Positions 7,502-14,882 of a stretch of DNA of 64,000 bases are shown in pieces; positions within the stretch are counted from its first letter, which is position 1; each line of letters begins with the position of its first letter. This DNA is from JACVRW01 sp046735115. GTDB taxonomy: Bacteria; Actinomycetota; Thermoleophilia; Solirubrobacterales; Thermoleophilaceae. The stretch lies in NCBI GenBank assembly GCA_046735115.1, contig JBKPSR010000101.1, forward strand, positions 3,173 through 67,172, given 5' to 3'. A program made the translations under genes and the position numbers. The notes under the pieces are model-generated. The model worked only from the letters and a program-made list of their open reading frames with translations. It was not told the origin of the DNA and ran no database searches.

Positions 7502-8611
7502 TCAGGCCGGCTGCTGCTGCTCGGCGAGGTCGGCGGCCGCGATGCGAGCCCTCCTGGCCGCCGTGAGCTCCTCGACGAGAATTTGGAGCGCCGCTGCGAT
7601 CGGCACGCCGATAATCGCGCCTATGAGGCCGAACAGCGCTCCGAATGCCAGCACGCTGACGAGCACGGTGAAGCCCGACACGCGAGCCGCCCTCCCGATG
7701 ATCGTCGGCTGCAGGACGTAGTTCTCGATCTGCTGGTAGACCACGATCACGATCGCGAAGACCACGAGAGCCTCGAGGCTGACCGACAGCGCGACGACCC
7801 CGATGATGACTCCGGCGATCGTCGCCCCGACTGTCGGGATCAGGTCAAGGAGCCCCGCGATCAGCGCGAGGGCGAGCGGGTGGGGCAAACCGAGGATCGC
7901 CGCGGTGATCCCGTAGACGGTCCCACATATCACGGAGATGGCGAGGTTGCCGAGCATGTAGCGCGAGGTCGCCTGGATGATCCGATCAGTGACGTCCAAG
8001 TAGCGCTCCCGCTTGTCGCGGTACATCAGACTCCCGATCCAATCACGGACGCGCGGCTCGTCGATCAGGCCGAACATCGTCAGGAAGATGACCGAGAAGA
8101 ACAGCGCGACCGCCCCGAAGGCCGACACGCCGACATCCGCGACGCCGCCCGAGACCGTGGCTACTCCCCTGGTGATGTCGGTCGCGTGCTCTCTCAACGT
8201 GTCGAACGGGCCACTGCCACCGTTGATGAAGTCGCCCACGTCGCTGTGCCTCGCGTGATCCACGATCTCGGGCAGGTCGTCGCTGAACCCCTGCACGGCG
8301 TCGCCGACCGCCTGCGCGAGCACGAGCAGGACGATGGCGAGGGCGACGACTATCGCGAGGACGAGCACTGTCGAGCACAGCGCCCGGCTCCAGTGGAAGC
8401 GCCGCTCCATGGCGGTCGCAACCGGCGAGAGAACGGCGACGCTGAACACGGACACCAAGATCATGAGCAGGGCGCTTCCGATCGACGCCAGCGCTCCGCC
8501 GACGGCGACGATTCCGGCCGCCACGAGCAGGGTCCGGACCGATATGGACACCACGACGTCCGGGCGCCGGGTGTCGATCTCACGTTCGATGGCCGTCGAG
8601 GAGGGTGCCAT
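7502..8611 (-). CDS. AI-2E family transporter
   Basis: This is a 369-residue polytopic membrane protein of the AI-2E exporter/YdiK/PerM family. Two N-terminal helices (TLLVAAGIVAVGGALASIGS and following) and a third helix near 85 precede a soluble extracytoplasmic stretch (about 110-165). A C-terminal bundle with the family motif PHPLALALIAGLLDLIPTVG follows, where hydrophobic helices surround the conserved D-IP region. Members export quorum signals or ions; the substrate here is unknown. ATG at 8611 is preferred because GGGGGGAG precedes it, while the frame extending to 9058 overlaps the divergent DoxX gene. A motif copy (site C) lies 22 nt upstream of the start. Confidence 0.88.
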   Translation of the reverse strand: MAPSSTAIEREIDTRRPDVVVSISVRTLLVAAGIVAVGGALASIGSALLMILVSVFSVAVLSPVATAMERRFHWSRALCSTVLVLAIVVALAIVLLVLAQAVGDAVQGFSDDLPEIVDHARHSDVGDFINGGSGPFDTLREHATDITRGVATVSGGVADVGVSAFGAVALFFSVIFLTMFGLIDEPRVRDWIGSLMYRDKRERYLDVTDRIIQATSRYMLGNLAISVICGTVYGITAAILGLPHPLALALIAGLLDLIPTVGATIAGVIIGVVALSVSLEALVVFAIVIVVYQQIENYVLQPTIIGRAARVSGFTVLVSVLAFGALFGLIGAIIGVPIAAALQILVEELTAARRARIAAADLAEQQQPA

Positions 8612-8633
8612 GGGGCGAGGCTCCCCCCTGGGC

Positions 8634-8666
8634 GTGTGAGCCGTCCTCACACACTTCTGACGATTG
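8634..8666 (+). promoter_or_regulatory. Shared dyad operator, site C
   Basis: This is a copy of the 33-bp motif (GTGTGAGCCGTC, then TCACAC, ending CGATTG) 22 nt upstream of the AI-2E-family start. It is separated by only 3 nt from an inverted copy (site D) serving the divergent DoxX gene, giving a back-to-back arrangement in a 115-bp divergent promoter region. Confidence 0.78.
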
Positions 8667-8669
8667 GCG

Positions 8670-8702
8670 CGATCACGCAAACCATGTGATGACCGCTCAC
8701 CC
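8670..8702 (-). promoter_or_regulatory. Shared dyad operator, site D (inverted copy)
   Basis: Read on the minus strand this is GTGAGCGGTCATCACA followed by TTTGCGTGAT. The first 16 bases are identical to site A. It faces the DoxX gene 24 nt away, so the orientation relative to the target is the same as at the other three sites. Confidence 0.75.
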
Positions 8703-8726
8703 CGGTCGCCCCCAGTCTGTCCCCCC

Positions 8727-9092
8727 ATGGAAACCGCACTTTGGACAACACAGCTGCTCCTTGCAGCCATCTTTCTCGTCACCGGCTTGACCAAGCTCTC
8801 GCACCCGCGGGCGCAGCTCGCGGCGGGCCCGATGGGCTGGGCCGCCGACGTGACCGATCTGGAGTTCCACGCCGTAGGCCTACTCGAGGTGCTTGGGGCG
8901 CTCGGGCTGGTTCTGCCGGGCGCACTGGGCGTTGCGCCGCTCCTCACCCCGCTCGCCGCGGTGGGTCTCGCGATGACCATGATCGGGGCGATCGTTACGC
9001 ACATGCGCATGGGCGAGGCGGACCGCCTGGCCGTGCCGGTGGTCCTCCTCGTCCTCACGTTGGTCGTCGCCGTCGCGCACAGCCTGGGCTGA
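8727..9092 (+). CDS. DoxX-family membrane protein
   Basis: This is a 121-residue protein with four hydrophobic helices. It begins METALWTTQLLLAAIFLVTG with the family's TKL motif at about 21-23, and GLLEVLGALGLVLPG forms the second helix. DoxX/DoxD-like proteins are small membrane proteins linked to redox or quinone functions and oxidative stress. The precise activity is unknown. The ATG at 8727 matches the family N-terminus; upstream there is no clear Shine-Dalgarno. It is divergent from the AI-2E-family gene, with back-to-back operators C/D between them, and convergent with corA, whose stop lies 9 nt away. Confidence 0.85.
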   Translation: METALWTTQLLLAAIFLVTGLTKLSHPRAQLAAGPMGWAADVTDLEFHAVGLLEVLGALGLVLPGALGVAPLLTPLAAVGLAMTMIGAIVTHMRMGEADRLAVPVVLLVLTLVVAVAHSLG

Positions 9093-9100
9093 CGACGGGC

Positions 9101-10033
9101 TCAGCGCTCGTCACCCATGACGAGGCGGCGCACGAGGAGAACCCACAACAGCGCGGTGACGGCGACGGGAACCGCTAGTCCCAGCAGCCAGAAGGCGACC
9201 TGCGTGTCGATGTGGTCGACCATCCACCCGAAGTTCATGCCGAAGAACCCTGTGATGAACGTGAGCGGGACGAAGATGGTCGCAACGACGCTTACCAGAT
9301 AAGCGCGCTCGTTCAGCTGAAGATCGAGCACGATACCCATCGCGTTCGACGCGGCATCGATCGATTCCAGCAGGCGATCAGCCTGCTCGTCCAGCCGGTC
9401 CAGGTAGCGCTCCTCAGGCTCGTCGAAGCCGGTCAGCCCGCCGATGTCCAACCCGACCCGCTGGAAGACTGCCTGCTCGGCTCGGACCCAGCGCCTCATC
9501 GTCGCGAGCCTGGCTACGGGCGTCTGCAAGCGCTCCCTCGGCACACTTCCACCGCCTCCGCCCGCCAAGCTCGCGGCGAGGATGTCGAGACTCTCCTCGA
9601 CCTCCTCGAGCGCATCGGAGACGCTGACCAGCATCGCGTCGAGGACCGAGTAGACGACGTACCCCTTCTTCCGTCCCTCCGGAAGGTCGATAGCCAGAAC
9701 CGCCGGAAGCGCGACCCGCTCCTCGTGAAGCGTCAGCAGGTAATCGCTGGTCACGACCACCTGGACCTGTATGGGTGTGAGTCGGTACGCGGCCTTCTCG
9801 GCCTGACGGTCCATCGCGACATAGCATCGGAGCACAAAGGCGACGGACTCCCCGTCGGCGTGGACGCGCGACGGACCTCGAACCGCCCGCTCAGGGACCC
9901 CGAGCGCGTCGACCAGCTCGTCGCGGCTCGTCTCGCTGAGCGACGCATCGAGCCAGAAGAAGCGCCCCTGAGCGCGCAGTGCGGCAATACGCTCTCGGTC
10001 GCCGGCGTCAAGCCCGGTCAGCACCTCCGTCAC
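9101..10033 (-). CDS. CorA-family divalent metal ion transporter
   Basis: This 310-residue protein has a large cytoplasmic N-terminal domain with a long helix (about 120-245) and two C-terminal transmembrane helices. The signature GMN motif (FFGMNFGW) ends the first helix, and the second is WLLGLAVPVAVTALLWVLLV. CorA pentamers carry Mg2+ or Co2+/Ni2+ down the gradient. A glycine run (AGGGGGSV) interrupts the stalk near 157. GTG at 10033 follows AGAGGCC. The upstream region holds a weak relative of the shared dyad (10074-10103) and a perfect 30-bp tandem repeat. It may therefore belong to the same stress regulon, but this is weakly supported. Confidence 0.88.
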   Translation of the reverse strand: MTEVLTGLDAGDRERIAALRAQGRFFWLDASLSETSRDELVDALGVPERAVRGPSRVHADGESVAFVLRCYVAMDRQAEKAAYRLTPIQVQVVVTSDYLLTLHEERVALPAVLAIDLPEGRKKGYVVYSVLDAMLVSVSDALEEVEESLDILAASLAGGGGGSVPRERLQTPVARLATMRRWVRAEQAVFQRVGLDIGGLTGFDEPEERYLDRLDEQADRLLESIDAASNAMGIVLDLQLNERAYLVSVVATIFVPLTFITGFFGMNFGWMVDHIDTQVAFWLLGLAVPVAVTALLWVLLVRRLVMGDER

Positions 10034-10106
10034 GGCCTCTGAGAGTAGGGTTGCGGGAGGACGGTCGCCGCTCGATCACGTGGGATGTACGACGACCACT
10101 TACCTC

Positions 10107-10166
10107 GACGGGACTTCCGCGTCATGACAAGCGGTAGACGGGACTTCCGCGTCATGACAAGCGGTA
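10107..10166. repeat. Perfect 30-bp tandem repeat, two copies
   Basis: Units 10107-10136 and 10137-10166 are identical, each GACGGGACTTCCGCGTCATG followed by ACAAGCGGTA, with the small palindrome TCATGA inside. They lie 73 nt upstream of the corA start and downstream of hypX. They could be a duplicated protein-binding site or a recent slippage duplication. Confidence 0.85.
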
Positions 10167-10219
10167 GCGCGACGCGTTCGCTCTGCAGCGAGCTCGAGGC
10201 GCCGGTCCTCAATCAGTCG

Positions 10220-12022
10220 TCAACCGCCGTAAATCGGCGCGAAATCCCGAAGCACCCCACTTGTGGCGGGGGGCAGGAAACCGGCCGGAGACAACTGCAT
10301 TTCGCACGAGGCGGCACTCGCCAGCGAGGGCGCCCCGAGCTTGCGGGCGAACCGCCGCCTCGCCTCGTGATAGCTGTGGTCGGGCCCGAAGAAGCACTCG
10401 TACGCACGAACCATCTCCTCGGCTCGGTAGGCCCGAAGCGGTTTGATCCGCTCGTCGCGGGCCCGCCGCCGGCGTTTTGCGTCGAGCTGGTCGCTCAGAT
10501 GCGGGTCTGAGGCCAGTCCCCGTGCGAGGGAACGGATCTGGTCTTGGAAGCTGTCCGCGGTTGAGCCGAACGCAGCGTCGAGCAACCCGATCTCGACGGC
10601 CTGGGCGGTGCCCAGGGGTGTGAACGGCGGTCCGGTGAGTCGAGCGGTCATCTTCGCGCCGACGCGGCGAGGCAGCAGGTAGGTCCAGTACTCGGACCCG
10701 TAGAGACCGCCCATGTGTCCGTAGTAGGGATTCAGCACCACGTCCTCGCGCGCGTACACCCGGTCGGCCGCGAGCGCGAACGGCACGCCCCCGGCGGCGG
10801 CGTCGCCGATCAGGGCTGATACGACCAGATGGGATTCGGTCTCGACGATCTCGCGGACGACGTCGTTGATCGCGTGAAGGTTTCGCCACGACTCCCCGGC
10901 CGGGTCGTCGGCCGCCTCGATGACGTTCAGGTGAATGCCGTTCGAGAAGAAGTCCCTGCCTCCCATCAGCACGATCACCTTCGTCTGCCGGCGCGAACGC
11001 GCGTACAGGTAGGCGGCGCGCAGCCGCCTGCACTGCTCGGTGCTCATCGCCCCGTTGTAGAAGTCGAAGTGCAGATATCCGACCCCGGCGTCCTCCTCGT
11101 AGAGGATCTCGCGAAGGGTGTGCTCGGCTCCCGGCCAGTCGTGCAGGGGCCCAGCGACCTCCCGCACCGTGACCGGGCGGCCGGCTAGCTTGAGCGCGAG
11201 CGTCGCGGGGAGCTTGAAGTGGGTTTCGTGCGGGCCTGATTGCCTGAGGTGAGTGACCCAGACGGCGCCGTCGACGGTCGCCCGGCAGATGGCCCCGTTG
11301 CGCTGCGCGATGATCTCGCCCGGAGCGCCCCGCAGGCCGCGCTCGCGGTGGACGCCGAACAGGTGGCAGTCGACGCCGGCGATCTCGTCGAGAACCCCTG
11401 GGTGACCCTCTGCTGCCCGGACCTTGCGGAGCACCGTCTCGGTGGGGTCCGCCTGCCAGTCGATCGCGCGAACGTCCTGCTTCATCAGCGGTCGTGCCCG
11501 GCCTACCGCGCGCGCGTCGTTCTCAACGAGAGCCTCGGGCGCCCCACCTTCGAGGACCTTGTGCACCGCCTCCATCAGCGCGTCGATCGCAGTCCGGCGG
11601 ACCTCATGCCGGTAGAGGCTGCCCTTGCCGGACTCGCGCATCGGGAACGTGCGGCTGGCCCAGACATCGCCGGCGTCGAAGTCGCCGTTGGCCTCGAGGA
11701 CCGTCACACCCCAGTCACGGGCGCCAAGCTCGACCGCCCAGTCGAGCGACGAGGGACCGCGGTCACCCATCGGCCCCGGGTGGACGACAAGGCAGCGACG
11801 CGTCGACCAGATCGACTCCGGGATCCGCTTCTTGAGCATCGGACAGACGACCAGCTCCGGGCTATGACGCGCGACGGCCGCCTCCATGTCCCGCGCGCCG
11901 TCGACCACCGCGACCTCCACCAGGTGTCCGAGCTCCGTGAGCGCGATGAACGCGCGCTGGCTGAGGCTGTTGTGCGCAGAGACCAGAAACAGGATTCGAC
12001 GGGATGTGGGAATTTGAGCCAT
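10220..12022 (-). CDS. hypX: HypX/HoxX-type hydrogenase maturation protein
   Basis: This is a 600-residue two-domain protein. The N-terminal half is a formyl-transferase-like domain with the HPGPMGDRGPSSLDWAV motif at about 81-97 and the tail domain around 190-285. The C-terminal half (about 310-560) is an enoyl-CoA-hydratase/isomerase fold (FFSNGIHLNVIEAA, and GGVPFALAADRVYA for the oxyanion region). This fusion is specific to HypX, which makes CO for the NiFe-hydrogenase active site from formyl-tetrahydrofolate via formyl-CoA under aerobic conditions. ATG at 12022 fits the family start. No hydrogenase or other hyp genes are within the window, so it stands alone here. A TGTGCG-N4-CGCACA palindrome lies 34 nt upstream. 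Confidence 0.85.
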   Translation of the reverse strand: MAQIPTSRRILFLVSAHNSLSQRAFIALTELGHLVEVAVVDGARDMEAAVARHSPELVVCPMLKKRIPESIWSTRRCLVVHPGPMGDRGPSSLDWAVELGARDWGVTVLEANGDFDAGDVWASRTFPMRESGKGSLYRHEVRRTAIDALMEAVHKVLEGGAPEALVENDARAVGRARPLMKQDVRAIDWQADPTETVLRKVRAAEGHPGVLDEIAGVDCHLFGVHRERGLRGAPGEIIAQRNGAICRATVDGAVWVTHLRQSGPHETHFKLPATLALKLAGRPVTVREVAGPLHDWPGAEHTLREILYEEDAGVGYLHFDFYNGAMSTEQCRRLRAAYLYARSRRQTKVIVLMGGRDFFSNGIHLNVIEAADDPAGESWRNLHAINDVVREIVETESHLVVSALIGDAAAGGVPFALAADRVYAREDVVLNPYYGHMGGLYGSEYWTYLLPRRVGAKMTARLTGPPFTPLGTAQAVEIGLLDAAFGSTADSFQDQIRSLARGLASDPHLSDQLDAKRRRRARDERIKPLRAYRAEEMVRAYECFFGPDHSYHEARRRFARKLGAPSLASAASCEMQLSPAGFLPPATSGVLRDFAPIYGG

Positions 12023-12056
12023 GCCCCGGTGACGCCGCGCGCACCGCCTTCATTCC

Positions 12057-12072
12057 TGTGCGATCGCGCACA
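12057..12072. promoter_or_regulatory. CRP/FNR-like palindrome upstream of hypX
   Basis: TGTGCG-ATCG-CGCACA is a 6-bp perfect inverted repeat, equivalent to TGTG-N8-CACA, the spacing of CRP/FNR-type sites. It lies 34 nt before the hypX start codon in a region of about 200 nt that otherwise shows nothing. Binding is inferred only. Confidence 0.4.
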
Positions 12073-12219
12073 GATCCGGCGCGCGGACGCCACGACCGCG
12101 CGCGCCGCGACCTGCACGCCGGCCGCGCATACGTTCACGTGCACGCAGACGTTCGAGGATCTCGACAAGAGACCGGAGGGCCCGACCAGCTGTCCCGTGG
12201 GGCCAGGGCGGGATGCGGA

Positions 12220-12518
12220 CTAGCGGTCCACCATCCGCTGGTTCGCCTCGCTGTAACGCGCGCCTCGGGCCTCGAGCTGTGCCTCCTCGATCTCGCGGAG
12301 GTCGTCTTCGGTCAGCTCGACGTCTGCGGCCGCGAGGTTCTCGTCGAGCCGGTGCAGCTTGGTCGCCCCGGGATTGGAACGATCCACCGCTTCCGCGCGA
12401 GCAGCCAGGCGAGTGCGACCTGCGCAGGGGTTGCGCCCTTGCGATCTGCGATGCGCTGAAGCAGGTCGACGAACGCACGGTTGGCTTTGCGCGCGTCCGG
12501 GTCGCTGAAGCGCGGCAC
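12220..12518 (-). pseudogene. Aldo/keto reductase C-terminal remnant
   Basis: Two frames joined read PRFSDPDARKANRAFVDLLQ, then GATPAQVALAWLLARKRWIV and PIPG, then TKLHRLDENLAAADVELTED to a normal stop at 12220. This is the C-terminal third of an aldo/keto reductase, where the PIPG(T)TK..RL..N segment contacts the NADPH phosphate. The frame changes at a GGGG run in the codons for PIPG, consistent with loss of one G. The TIM-barrel N-terminal two thirds, including the catalytic Tyr/Lys, are absent upstream, so the gene is dead regardless of the frameshift. Confidence 0.78.
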
Positions 12519-12520
12519 GG

Positions 12521-12670
12521 TGGTACGAGGTCATGGAGATCTCGGCCGACAGGGGGTTGCGGCTGGCTATCTTCAGCGCCGAGCCAGGGACGCGTTCGGC
12601 CGAGGCACTCGACCTCTTGGAAAGCTGGATTGCGAAACCCGACTCGGTCGCGGCGCGCCGGGGCCAGTAG
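12521..12670 (+). pseudogene. MmyB-type XRE regulator C-terminal fragment
   Basis: An open frame reads WYEVMEISADRGLRLAIFSA followed by EPGTRSAEALDLLESW and a short tail to TAG. This matches the end of the MmyB-like ligand-binding domain of actinobacterial XRE regulators, whose final strands read LRL.(I/V)(Y/F)(T/S)AEPG(S/T).S.EAL.LL.SW. There is no helix-turn-helix domain upstream; the sequence before it belongs to the opposite-strand aldo/keto reductase fragment, 2 nt away. The two fragments meet tail to head as rearrangement debris. Confidence 0.6.
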
Positions 12671-12775
12671 GTGTCCGAAGTCGCGGAGCCGCCGGTCGGG
12701 ACACACAGTGCGCCCGGGCATAACCGGAAGCGCTCCTAGACTTCTGGGTGCGGCAACAACTGAGAGGAGGAGCGC

Positions 12776-12916
12776 ATGGCAGGCATCTCGCTCGGCGGAA
12801 TCATCGTCATCATCGGGATCATCCTGATGTTCATCTGGAGCTTCCTGGGCGGGCTGATCGTCGTGCTAATCGGGCTGATCGCGTTCGGGGGCTTCGCGCG
12901 CGGCCGGTGGTACTGA
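12776..12916 (+). CDS. Small hydrophobic two-helix membrane protein
   Basis: This 46-residue protein, MAGISLGGIIVIIGIILMFI followed by WSFLGGLIVVLIGLIAFGGF and ARGRWY, forms two transmembrane helices with a short turn and a basic C-terminus. A strong Shine-Dalgarno (GAGGAGGAG) ends 4 nt before the ATG and a TAGACT hexamer lies further upstream, so expression is likely. No named family is recognised beyond generic small hydrophobic stress-type proteins. It ends 8 nt before the stop of the convergent sigma-factor gene. Confidence 0.65.
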   Translation: MAGISLGGIIVIIGIILMFIWSFLGGLIVVLIGLIAFGGFARGRWY

Positions 12917-12923
12917 CGCGGGG

Positions 12924-13808
12924 CTAGCCCTCGAGCAGTGTCAGGTCGACCTGGGCCAGGCGCTCCGGGTCGGCCAGGATGTCCATCGCGACGACCCTGC
13001 CGTCCCGCACGGTGAACCCGGCGATCGCGAACAGCTTTTCGTCGCGCATCGTGACCGTGCCGGCGGCGCCATTGACCAGCGCGGGCCGGATGTCCAGGTC
13101 CAGACGCGAGAACATGAGCGCCTGCCGCGCCACGTTCTCCGCGCCGCGAACCTCGCGCGCGACGCCCTCGGGCCAGGGCCCCTGGTCGGATCTCAGCACG
13201 ATGTCCGGGTCGAGCACGGCCACGAGCGCGTCGAAGTCGCCCTCGCGTGCGGCGGCGAGGAAGGCGTCCACAACCTCGCGCTGAGCGCCCACGTCGGCGT
13301 CCGGGTCCGGGGCCGCGCCGCGCACCCTCCGGCGGGCCCTGCTGGCGAGCTGTCGCGCGGCGTCGGGCGAGCGGTCCAAGATCCCGGCGATCTCGTCGAA
13401 CGGCACAGCGAACATGTCGTGCAGCACGAACGCGAGCCGCTCGGGCGGCGACAGGGTCTCGAGCACGACGAGCAACGCGAGCCCGAGCGAGTCGGCCAGC
13501 ACTGCCTCGTGCTGCGGGTCGGTCCCGTCGGCGCTGTCGACGATCGGCTCCGGCACATGCACGCCCAGCGGCTGCTCGCGGTCCGCGTGCCGTGAGCGCA
13601 GCATGTTCAGGGACACCCGTCCCACCACGGTGGTGAGCCAAGCGCCGAGGTTCTCGATCGCCTCGGCGTCCGACCTGGTGAGGCGGAGCCATGCCTCCTG
13701 GACCGCATCGTCGGCCTCGCTCAGCGACCCGAGCATCCGGTAGGCCACTCCGCGCAGCCGAGGCCGCTGCTCTTCGAACCTCTCAACCAGCCAGTCGCGC
13801 TCGTTCAC
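12924..13808 (-). CDS. ECF41 (SigJ-type) sigma factor with SnoaL-like tail
   Basis: The protein has 294 residues. Region 2 (about 8-75, RLRGVAYRMLGSLSEADDAV then QEAWLRL) and region 4 (about 105-165, LSPPERLAFVLHDMFAVPFD with the RSPDAARQLASRARRR helix) are followed by a NTF2/SnoaL-like domain (about 175-290, beginning EVVDAFLAAAREGDFDALVA). This fused C-terminal domain, which modulates activity in place of a separate anti-sigma factor, defines ECF41. GTG at 13808 is chosen because GGAGGA lies 8 nt upstream; GTG 13814 would be only 3 nt away. It is divergent from an SDR gene, the usual type of ECF41 neighbour (carboxymuconolactone decarboxylase, oxidoreductase or epimerase). Confidence 0.9.
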   Translation of the reverse strand: MNERDWLVERFEEQRPRLRGVAYRMLGSLSEADDAVQEAWLRLTRSDAEAIENLGAWLTTVVGRVSLNMLRSRHADREQPLGVHVPEPIVDSADGTDPQHEAVLADSLGLALLVVLETLSPPERLAFVLHDMFAVPFDEIAGILDRSPDAARQLASRARRRVRGAAPDPDADVGAQREVVDAFLAAAREGDFDALVAVLDPDIVLRSDQGPWPEGVAREVRGAENVARQALMFSRLDLDIRPALVNGAAGTVTMRDEKLFAIAGFTVRDGRVVAMDILADPERLAQVDLTLLEG

Positions 13809-13844
13809 GGTCACATTCCTCCGTCGGCCTGGGTCATACAGATA

Positions 13845-13871
13845 GACCCCTGACAGCCCACGGATGTGACA
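13845..13871 (-). promoter_or_regulatory. Putative ECF41-type promoter of the sigma gene
   Basis: On the minus strand TGTCACA (13871-13865) is followed after 16 nt by GGTC (13848-13845), 36 nt before the sigma-factor start. The published ECF41 promoter consensus, as I recall it, is TGTCACA-N16-CGTC, so only one base differs. This suggests autoregulation. No equally good copy faces the divergent SDR gene. Confidence 0.5.
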
Positions 13872-13889
13872 GTGCAGTGAGGAGACGAG

Positions 13890-14882
13890 ATGCGAGTTTT
13901 CGTCACAGGAGCCAGCGGCGCCATCGGCACGCGGCTCGTACCCCAGCTGATCGATCGGGGACACGAGGTGATCGGCACCTACCGGTCCCCCGGAGGCGAG
14001 CAGCGCCTGCGGGCGCTCGGGGCGACGCCAATCCAGCTCGACCTGCTGGACGCCCGCGCAGTCCGCCAGGCGGTGCTCGGCAGCGAGCCGGAGGCGATCG
14101 TCCACGAGGCGACCGCGCTGGCGAACGTGCGCTTCTCGAGGAACCTCGACAAGAGCTTCGCCGAGACGAACAGGCTCCGGACCGAGGGCACCAACGCGCT
14201 TCTGTCCGCTGCACGCGAGGCGGGCGTCCGCCGTTTCGTAGCTCAGAGCTTCGCCAGCATGCGCCACGCGCGCGAGGGCGCCTGGGTCAAGACCGAGGAC
14301 GACCCGCTCGACCCGAACCCCATCGCCGGGACGCGCGAGTCCAACAGCGCGATGCGCCACCTCGACGAGGCTGTCACCGAGGCCGGCGGGATCGCGCTTC
14401 GCTACGGCGGCTTCTACGGCGCCTCCAACGACGGCCTCGTCGAGCCCGTGCGGAAGCGGCAGTTCCCGATCGTCGGCGACGGCGGCGGCGTCTTCTCCTT
14501 CATACACCTGGACGACGCCGCGGCGGCGACGGTGCTCGCGCTCGAGCCCGAAGGGCCCGCCATCTACAACATCGTCGACGACGAGCCCGCCCCCACGCGC
14601 GAGTGGCTCCCCGTGCTCGCCCAGGCGCTCGGCGCCAAGCCGCCGCGCCACGTCCCGCGCTGGCTCGCGCGCCTGATCGCCGGCGAGGCCGCGCTCATGA
14701 TGGGAACGGAATCGAGAGGCGTCTCGAACGCGAAAGCGAAGCGCGAGCTCGGATGGACGCTGCGCCATCCCAGCTGGCGACAGGGCTTCGCGGCCGTATA
14801 CGCACCGGCGGCCGCGGGCCCGTCGCCTGCGGGAGCGGCTCGCGCTCAGGCCGCGACGACCTCCGAGAACCTGTCGAGGTAG
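13890..14882 (+). CDS. NAD(P)-dependent epimerase/dehydratase-like SDR
   Basis: This is a 330-residue extended/atypical short-chain dehydrogenase. The Rossmann motif GASGAIG (residues 7-13) sits right at the N-terminus, followed by the acid-loop region and the HEATALANVRF segment. The canonical catalytic Tyr-x3-Lys is not evident: where it is expected the sequence reads ESNSAMRHLDEA. It may therefore act by an atypical mechanism or as a redox sensor. A proline/alanine-rich tail ends it. The ATG at 13890 follows GAGGAGACGAG. Divergence from the ECF41 sigma gene makes it the likely ECF41-controlled gene. Its 3' end overlaps the convergent SRPBCC gene by 37 nt. Confidence 0.82.
   Translation: MRVFVTGASGAIGTRLVPQLIDRGHEVIGTYRSPGGEQRLRALGATPIQLDLLDARAVRQAVLGSEPEAIVHEATALANVRFSRNLDKSFAETNRLRTEGTNALLSAAREAGVRRFVAQSFASMRHAREGAWVKTEDDPLDPNPIAGTRESNSAMRHLDEAVTEAGGIALRYGGFYGASNDGLVEPVRKRQFPIVGDGGGVFSFIHLDDAAAATVLALEPEGPAIYNIVDDEPAPTREWLPVLAQALGAKPPRHVPRWLARLIAGEAALMMGTESRGVSNAKAKRELGWTLRHPSWRQGFAAVYAPAAAGPSPAGAARAQAATTSENLSR

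Noticed and set aside
7502..9058. Longer AI-2E protein starting at 9058
   Set aside because: The extension has no family similarity, crosses operators C and D and overlaps the whole DoxX gene; ATG 8611 has a good ribosome-binding site.
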